DNA of 21,678 nt, taken from Bacillota bacterium. GTDB taxonomy: Bacteria; Bacillota_I; Bacilli_A; ML615J-28; CAG-698. Positions within the stretch are counted from its first letter, which is position 1; each line of letters starts with the position of its first letter. Positions 16,244 through 21,678 of this stretch are shown here, in pieces. A program made the position numbers and the translations under genes. The notes below the pieces were generated by a model. It searched no databases and had not been told where the DNA came from. It saw nothing but the letters and a program-made list of their open reading frames with translations. The stretch is taken from positions 1-21,678 of the forward strand of contig JAEYQM010000011.1 in NCBI GenBank assembly GCA_023410025.1. The letters are read 5' to 3'.

Positions 16244-17140
16244 ATGAATGCAAGTGAATTATTTATGACTGAGGAAGAGATCCGCCGCTATAAGATTAAA
16301 AAAATATTTATTAACATTGGTATATATACTTTCTTAGTACTTGTTGCTTTATTTGTTATTATTCCATTCTATTGGATGGTTTCTATGGCAGTTAGATCTG
16401 AGGCAGAAATTTCAGGTTCTTCAATTACTTTTTTCCCTAAGGAAATAGTATTGGCAAACTTTAAAGGAGCTTTAGACTATGCAGCAAAAAATGGATATAA
16501 TTTCTTTAGATTTTACTTTAATACAATCTTAGTTGGTGTATTATCAACAGTTGGAACAATGGTTACAACTATTCTAGCGAGTTTTGCTTTTGCAAGACTA
16601 AGATTTAAAGGTAAAGATTTTCTTTTCTCATTGTTCTTGGCAACAATGATGATTCCAGGTGAAATATTTGTAATTACTAACTATGCAACTATAGCTGGCC
16701 TTGAATGGAAAAATACTTATCAAGCATTGGTATTGCCATTTATGATTAGCGTCTTCTATATATTTTTCCTTCGTCAAACATTTATGCAAATTCCAAATGA
16801 ATTATATTTAGCATCAAAAGTTGACGGAACAGGAGATTTCAAATATTTATGGAGAGTAATGATCCCAATGGCTAAATCAACATTGACAACAATACTTATC
16901 TTGAGTATGATGGGTACATGGAATGCATATGTTTGGCCAAGCTTAGTTACAAACAAGAAAGAATTGCAACTTGTAAGTAATGGTTTAATGAGGGCGTTTA
17001 CTAGCCTAGATACATCACAAACACTATCACATTATCAAATGGCTGCAGCTACATTAATTACTGTTCCATTATTAATAGTGTTCTTATGCTTAAAGAAATA
17101 TATTATGCGAGGAGTTTCTCGTAGCGGAATAAAAGGATAA
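16244..17140 (+). CDS. CUT1 ABC importer permease, MalG/UgpE-like
   Basis: This is the second membrane subunit, 298 residues and of usual family length. Hydrophobic segments begin near residues 22, 92, 125, 160 and 212, with one more near the C-terminus. The EAA loop is ELYLASKVDGTGDFKYLWRV (186-205). Later, GTWNAYVWPSLVT (224-236) resembles the corresponding WNQYLWP-type stretch of UgpE proteins, a hint, not proof, of a glycerophosphate-like substrate group. GGGGGTGG precedes the ATG. It pairs with the upstream permease to form the heterodimeric channel and is separated from the binding protein gene by 42 bp that holds no promoter I can defend. Confidence 0.92.
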   Translation: MNASELFMTEEEIRRYKIKKIFINIGIYTFLVLVALFVIIPFYWMVSMAVRSEAEISGSSITFFPKEIVLANFKGALDYAAKNGYNFFRFYFNTILVGVLSTVGTMVTTILASFAFARLRFKGKDFLFSLFLATMMIPGEIFVITNYATIAGLEWKNTYQALVLPFMISVFYIFFLRQTFMQIPNELYLASKVDGTGDFKYLWRVMIPMAKSTLTTILILSMMGTWNAYVWPSLVTNKKELQLVSNGLMRAFTSLDTSQTLSHYQMAAATLITVPLLIVFLCLKKYIMRGVSRSGIKG

Positions 17141-17182
17141 AAATCTTAAAAAAATCTTTAAAAAGGAAAGGAAAAAGAGAGA

Positions 17183-18625
17183 ATGAAAAAGATTTTATTG
17201 GTTGTTTTACTAATTGGTGCAACATTTAGTTTAGCTGCTTGTGGTAAAAAAAGAACTACATCAAGCTATGAAGTATTGTCTGTTGCAGAATTAAAAGCAG
17301 CGGAAGAAGTAAATGTAACATTTAGAATACCATTTGGAGATGCTATTCAAAAAGTTATTAATGAAATGATTGATAGCTTTAATGTAGAATACCCAAATGT
17401 TAATATTACATTAGATTACTTCTCAGGATACGATAAAATGAAGGAAGCAACAATTTATGAAATTAATGGTGGTATTACCCCTACTATGATTGTTGGTTAC
17501 CCAGACCACTTTGCTGAATACTTAATTACTGGTTCTATTATTTCATTAGACAAGTTTATCAATGCTGAGGATCCTGTGATTGGCTATTCTGAAGCTGAAT
17601 TGGCAGATTTCTTACCAGGTTACATTGCAGAAAATAGACAATTTGACAGCAATAAAGCTTATAGAGGTTTACCATTCAACAAATCAACTGAAGTTTTATA
17701 CTACAATAAGGATTTCTTTGAAACTTATGACTTAGAAGTTCCAGAAACTTGGGATGATCTAATTGCATTATCAGCTCAAATTCAAACAATTGTTTCTACA
17801 TTAGAAGATAATTCTCATAGTTGGTTACCAAATATTAAAACTAATCTTTCAAAAGGTCAATTCTTACCTATGATGTATGACTCAACAGGAAACTTATTTA
17901 CAACAATTATCCACCAATTTGATGGAAACTATACTTCTCAAGTATACCGTGACAATGGTGTTATTAATTTACAACAAGGTATTTTAAGTTTCGTTGAAGA
18001 TAAAAAAGCTCAAGATGCACTAACATTCTTACAAACATTAGCAAATGATAAAATGTTAAATGTTCCTGATTATTGGGAAGAATTATATGGTTCTGGATTC
18101 TTCAATGATGGAAGAATTTTAATGAACATTGGTTCTACAGCAGGTATTTCTCACTATTCAACAGCTAAGAGCAGCATTGGTATTGCTCCAATCCCTTATA
18201 AAGATGCTGATCATAAATATGTAATTCAACAAGGTACTAACGTTGCAATTTTCGCTAATGCTACAGATTTAGAAAAATTAGCAGCATGGTTATTTATTAA
18301 ACATATGTTAACTCCAGAAAATACTGCAGATTTTGCTATGAAGACAGGTTACTTACCAGTTCGTAAATCATCTTACGATTTAGAAAGTTATGTTGAATTC
18401 TTAGAAAATCCAGCTCCAATTGATAAATCAACTTCAGCTATTCATAATGCTACATTAGAATACTCAAAGAATGGTTGGAATTATTTCGTTGACCCAGCAT
18501 GGAGTGGTTCATCTACAGTTAGAACTGAAGTTGGAACAGCTCTTGTTCAAATTCTAGTAAATAAAGCAGATGTAAAACAAGCGCTTAAAGAAGCTAGAGA
18601 TAGATACGCAGGTACTGCTAGCTAA
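17183..18625 (+). CDS. Extracellular solute-binding lipoprotein of the CUT1 importer (UgpB-like)
   Basis: This is the substrate-binding protein of the importer, tethered to the outer face of the membrane. The signal peptide ends in the lipobox LAAC, with lipidated Cys20. The mature protein has the family 1 solute-binding layout. FNVEYPNVNITLDYFSGYDK (from 66) is the strand-helix opening. LPFNKSTEVLYYNKDFFE (163-180) closely matches the family sequence PFN-ST-VLYYNKD known from UgpB, the binding protein for glycerol-3-phosphate. TGYLPVRKSSYD near the C-terminal third is also typical. The length of 480 residues is slightly above average. AAAGGAAAGG precedes the ATG. The ligand cannot be read from sequence alone; sugar, polyol phosphate or another phosphate ester are all possible. 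Confidence 0.92.
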   Translation: MKKILLVVLLIGATFSLAACGKKRTTSSYEVLSVAELKAAEEVNVTFRIPFGDAIQKVINEMIDSFNVEYPNVNITLDYFSGYDKMKEATIYEINGGITPTMIVGYPDHFAEYLITGSIISLDKFINAEDPVIGYSEAELADFLPGYIAENRQFDSNKAYRGLPFNKSTEVLYYNKDFFETYDLEVPETWDDLIALSAQIQTIVSTLEDNSHSWLPNIKTNLSKGQFLPMMYDSTGNLFTTIIHQFDGNYTSQVYRDNGVINLQQGILSFVEDKKAQDALTFLQTLANDKMLNVPDYWEELYGSGFFNDGRILMNIGSTAGISHYSTAKSSIGIAPIPYKDADHKYVIQQGTNVAIFANATDLEKLAAWLFIKHMLTPENTADFAMKTGYLPVRKSSYDLESYVEFLENPAPIDKSTSAIHNATLEYSKNGWNYFVDPAWSGSSTVRTEVGTALVQILVNKADVKQALKEARDRYAGTAS

Positions 18626-18627
18626 TT

Positions 18628-19953
18628 ATGACTAATACTAGAAAAATTCTTGGTCTTGTATTATTATTCTTTGCTTTATTCGCTTTAGCTGGATGTGGGG
18701 ATAAAGAAGATGATACAACTCCGATTCCATTGGATACGACATTAGCAGATGGTTTAAAATTAGATAAATCTATCGTTGGCAAAGAATTTATAGCTGATGG
18801 TATTGGGGAAGTAACATTAAATCGTGCTGTTGACGGAGATACAATATCTGTTTACAGCGGAAATACTAGTATAACAATTAGGTTTCTAGGAATCGATACC
18901 CCAGAATCTACTGCAAAGGTTGAACCATGGGGGAAGGCCGCTAGTAATTATGTAAAAGAACAATTAACAAATGCTTCCTCAATTGTACTTGAAGCTGAGG
19001 GAGAAAGGAAAGATTCGACTGGTAAAAGATATCTTGCTTGGGTTTGGTATAAACCTAATGCTCAATCAGATTACCGATTATTGAATCTTGAAGAAGTAGA
19101 ACTTGCCTATTCAAAATATATGATGGATACAAACTCAAAATACTTCCAAGTGTTATATGATGCAAATAAAAAGGCAACAAGATCATTAAAAAGAATTTGG
19201 GGAGAAAAAGATCCAGATTATAACTATTCAAAAGAAATTGTACAAACTTCTGTATTGTATCTTATAAATAATCCTGATGAATTCATGACGGCTACAAAGT
19301 TTGAACTTAAAGTTAGACTTGTACGTACAGTTGGAAACAACTTATATTTGCAAGATGCCGAAGAGGTTCAATACGAAAAAGACGGTGAAGTAGTAACGGG
19401 AATTGGCGGAGTTTACGCATTTACTGGATACTCTACTCAATTTTATTTATTATATAAAATTGGAGATGTATTTACAATTCAAACAAAATTTGAATATCAA
19501 GGTAATTACGGAACTCAATTAACTGATTTAACAAAAGCAAGCAGAGTTACTGAGAATGGTGAAGTATATATTCCAGAACTAGATGCAAACAGTATAAATG
19601 GTGGCGCTGGTTTAGAACCATATGATGGAAGTGTAGTTCAATTAAATAATTTAACAGTAACTTCAGTTGCACAAAAGACTTCTGCTAGTGGAGACACATA
19701 TTATGTTGTTGACACTATTAATGAAAAAGGTAATAAATTTGATATATACTTTGGTAATTCCTTAATTACAACATATGATGTTATGGAAAAATTTGTCGTT
19801 GGTGGCAAATATAACATAATTGGTGGTGTTGCATATTATGAATATGCTGAAGGTAAATATCAAATTGCTGTAGGAGATGCTCCTAGGTATAACGGGGGCG
19901 TCATCAATCCTGATGATCAAATTAGACTAAATGACATTGTAAGAGTAAATTAA
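18628..19953 (+). CDS. Thermonuclease (SNase)-family lipoprotein with C-terminal OB-fold-like domains
   Basis: This is a probable surface Ca2+-dependent nuclease. A lipobox LAGC gives lipidated Cys23. The SNase domain (about 60-195) keeps the staphylococcal nuclease active site by alignment of motifs: DGDT (69-72), Arg85 and Asp90-Thr91-x-Glu93 in IRFLGIDTPES, and Arg134 in GKRYLAWVWY. It ends in the family-like KRIWGEKD. Nothing essential is missing, so activity on DNA and RNA is expected. Residues about 220-310 and 330-425 look like two OB-fold modules (for example FELKVRLVRTVGNNLYLQDAEE), as found in secreted nucleases such as YhcR; this part is less certain. The ATG lies 2 bp after the binding-protein stop with no evident ribosome binding site, which implies translational coupling to the importer. 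Confidence 0.9.
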   Translation: MTNTRKILGLVLLFFALFALAGCGDKEDDTTPIPLDTTLADGLKLDKSIVGKEFIADGIGEVTLNRAVDGDTISVYSGNTSITIRFLGIDTPESTAKVEPWGKAASNYVKEQLTNASSIVLEAEGERKDSTGKRYLAWVWYKPNAQSDYRLLNLEEVELAYSKYMMDTNSKYFQVLYDANKKATRSLKRIWGEKDPDYNYSKEIVQTSVLYLINNPDEFMTATKFELKVRLVRTVGNNLYLQDAEEVQYEKDGEVVTGIGGVYAFTGYSTQFYLLYKIGDVFTIQTKFEYQGNYGTQLTDLTKASRVTENGEVYIPELDANSINGGAGLEPYDGSVVQLNNLTVTSVAQKTSASGDTYYVVDTINEKGNKFDIYFGNSLITTYDVMEKFVVGGKYNIIGGVAYYEYAEGKYQIAVGDAPRYNGGVINPDDQIRLNDIVRVN

Positions 19954-19975
19954 ATTCAAGGAGGAAAAAAATTTA

Positions 19976-21678
19976 ATGACTTTACATAATAATATCAAGA
20001 GAATATTTCTTGTATTTACATTAATTTTTGTTGCCATTCTTGTAGTGGGTTGTAATACAGAAAATGAAGCCGAAGCACTATTGGAAGATATAGCATTCGC
20101 AAAGACAGAAAATGTAAATGGATCTTTCCCATTACCTAAATTTGTTAAGGGTAATCAAGAAGCTCCTATTACTTGGACTAGCGATAATGAAGTAATTAAA
20201 GTTGAAGAATATCCAAGCTGGGACGATAGTTTCAGACATGATTTATATGTTAAAGCTGGTGTTACATTAGCTAAAGATGCTACAGATGTTACATTAACAG
20301 CAACTGTTACTTATAAAGAAAAACAAGCTTCAAAAGCATTCCTTATTAAAGTAGTTGGTGATGACTATGAAGCTATGACTATTGCAGCCGCTAAAGCAGC
20401 AGCATTAAACACAAAAGTTAAACTTCGTGGAATTGTTTCATTCGTTAGTGATGGTGGATATGTAATTCTTGCTGAAGATAAATCTGAACAAATGTTTGTT
20501 TACCAAGGTTCAGGATTTAAAGTTGGTGACGTAGTACTTGTTCGTGGAACTACTGCTATTTATAACAAGATGCCTCAATTAGCATCAGGAAGTGCAGCTG
20601 AAAAAGTTGACCAAGTTACTTTCAATGCTGAAACTGAAGCTACAAAGATGACTTTAAATGCAGCCATGAAAATGGATCCATCTACTAAATCTACATACTC
20701 AAAATTAATTCAAATTGAAGGTATAGTTGAAGCTACAACTGATGCTAATAAACCATATAAAATTTACAATCCAGTTGATGGAAGAGATTTCTTATTTGTA
20801 AGTAAATATACTTCTAAAAAATCATTAGAAGCTCTTGCTGCTAATGTTGGAAAATATGTTAAAGTAAATACAATTGTTTACGATCACCGTGACAATTTCA
20901 TAAATATTTTAATGCCAGATAGTTTTACTGGTGTTGATTATGTATATGATGCAGAAAAATATGCACAATTAACATTAACAGAAATGCAATCTAAATTTGA
21001 AGGTGCATTAGTTACTGGTAATTTAACATTACCTACAGCTGTTGAAACTAGAGGTGCAACAATTGCTTGGGAATCAAGCAATACTGCGATTATTAAAAAT
21101 GATGGTAAAGTTACATTACCTAACCAAGATACTAAAGTTACGTTATCAATTACAGTTACAGTTGGAGAAAAGACTGCAACAGGAACTGTTGAAGTAAATG
21201 TTAAGAAACTTGATTCAACAAAAGTAAATAAATTACTTGAAATGACTCCAGCAAAATCTGATGCGGCTTCACAAATTTTAGTAGCTGTTGAAGGTGTTGT
21301 AGTTGGTCATCAATACAAAGGATATTGGGTAGCTGATGAAACTGGAGCTATTCTAATCTATACAAATCAAACTTCAGGAAGCCCAGCAATTGGATCTGTA
21401 GTTAAAGTTGTTGGTAAATTAACAACTTATGGTGAATCTAACTCATTTACATCTCAAATCGCTCCTTCAAGTGTTGAAGTAATAGAAGGCGCAACAGCCC
21501 CTACTACTATCGCTCCTGTAGTTGTTGATCTTGCTACATTAGTAACAAATAGTGTTGATTCATTAGATAAAGCTAAAACTTTAGCAAAAACTTATTATGG
21601 AAAATATATTACAATTACTGGTAAGTTAACAGGAAGCGGAAACTACTGGAAGATTGAAGATCCAAATGATGCAACTAA
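19976..21678 (+). CDS. Multidomain surface lipoprotein with Ig-like and OB-fold-like modules, 3' end outside the window
   Basis: The frame is open from the ATG at 19976 to the window end (567 codons). AAGGAGG (19958-19964) lies 11 nt upstream. A signal peptide ends in the lipobox VVGC, with Cys26. Two modules resemble the atrophied bacterial Ig-like domain: about 32-127 (ITWTSDNEVIKVEE) and 332-410 (IAWESSNTAIIKNDGKVTLP). They alternate with OB-fold-like modules at about 147-215 (VKLRGIVSFVSDGGYVILAE), 242-316, 430-502 (VAVEGVVVGHQYKGYWVADE), and another starting near 545. Such module strings are known at the N-terminus of secreted endonuclease/exonuclease/phosphatase-type nucleases, so a catalytic domain may follow downstream. 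That is a prediction, not seen. It is cotranscribed with the SNase gene, with a 22-bp gap and no promoter visible. Confidence 0.88.
   Translation, partial: MTLHNNIKRIFLVFTLIFVAILVVGCNTENEAEALLEDIAFAKTENVNGSFPLPKFVKGNQEAPITWTSDNEVIKVEEYPSWDDSFRHDLYVKAGVTLAKDATDVTLTATVTYKEKQASKAFLIKVVGDDYEAMTIAAAKAAALNTKVKLRGIVSFVSDGGYVILAEDKSEQMFVYQGSGFKVGDVVLVRGTTAIYNKMPQLASGSAAEKVDQVTFNAETEATKMTLNAAMKMDPSTKSTYSKLIQIEGIVEATTDANKPYKIYNPVDGRDFLFVSKYTSKKSLEALAANVGKYVKVNTIVYDHRDNFINILMPDSFTGVDYVYDAEKYAQLTLTEMQSKFEGALVTGNLTLPTAVETRGATIAWESSNTAIIKNDGKVTLPNQDTKVTLSITVTVGEKTATGTVEVNVKKLDSTKVNKLLEMTPAKSDAASQILVAVEGVVVGHQYKGYWVADETGAILIYTNQTSGSPAIGSVVKVVGKLTTYGESNSFTSQIAPSSVEVIEGATAPTTIAPVVVDLATLVTNSVDSLDKAKTLAKTYYGKYITITGKLTGSGNYWKIEDPNDAT

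Noticed and set aside
17141..17182. Separate promoter for the binding-protein gene
   Set aside because: The 42 bp hold A-rich repeats (AAATCTTAAA, AAATCTTTAAA) but no -10/-35 pair.
17183..18625. Firm assignment as a glycerol-3-phosphate (ugpB) or maltose (malE) binding protein
   Set aside because: The PFN-ST-VLYYNKD stretch recalls UgpB, but this family shares the motif across many ligands, so no gene symbol is given.
1..21678. TGA read as tryptophan (Mycoplasma code)
   Set aside because: All Trp codons that I checked in conserved motifs (AsnS, DnaX, KtrB, permeases) are TGG, and conserved genes are intact under the standard code.
1..21678. CRISPR array, insertion sequence, prophage or tRNA/rRNA gene
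   Set aside because: No regularly spaced direct repeats, transposase or phage motifs, or cloverleaf-like sequences were found on either strand.

Overview
The window is AT-rich bacterial DNA with densely packed genes. It has AGGAGG-type ribosome binding sites, sigma-A-type promoters, a T-box leader in front of asnS, and the dnaX-ebfC-recR cluster typical of Bacillota and their wall-less relatives. Tryptophan is written as TGG. All 15 stop codons inside the window are TAA (10) or TAG (5); none is TGA. Together these suggest a low-GC Firmicute or a Mollicute that keeps the standard code (an Acholeplasma- or Izemoplasma-like lineage). That placement is an inference.

Layout: (1) 1-4632 is the 3' part of a very large secreted or surface protein with GLUG-like glycine-rich repeats, closed by a strong hairpin terminator. 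(2) 4768-6771 is a KtrB/KtrA potassium uptake pair with its own promoter. (3) 6803-8188 (minus) is asnS, convergent with ktrA and sharing a bidirectional terminator with it. Its 240-nt leader is a T-box riboswitch with a consensus promoter. (4) 8724-8927 is a cold-shock protein with a strong promoter and a leader of about 105 nt. (5) 8941-9930 (minus) is a short Na+/phosphate symporter-family protein whose stop codon lies inside the terminator hairpin of the cold-shock gene. (6) 10059-13635 is dnaX, ebfC and recR (replication and recombination), followed by a small two-helix membrane protein at 13666-13911. (7) From 13994 to the window end is an operon for a CUT1/Ugp-like ABC importer (ATPase, two permeases, substrate-binding lipoprotein), then a thermonuclease-family lipoprotein, then a lipoprotein of alternating Ig-like and OB-fold-like domains that runs off the window.

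The most interesting part is region 7. Three consecutive lipoproteins, two of them with nuclease or nucleic-acid-binding-type folds, are co-transcribed with an importer whose binding protein and second permease resemble UgpB and UgpE. The whole reads as a candidate surface system that captures and cuts extracellular nucleic acid and imports a product. The substrate is not determined by the sequence. Other points worth a second look are an oversized dnaX carrying an internal 117-bp-period duplication, the absence of TGA stops, and several palindromes in intergenic regions.
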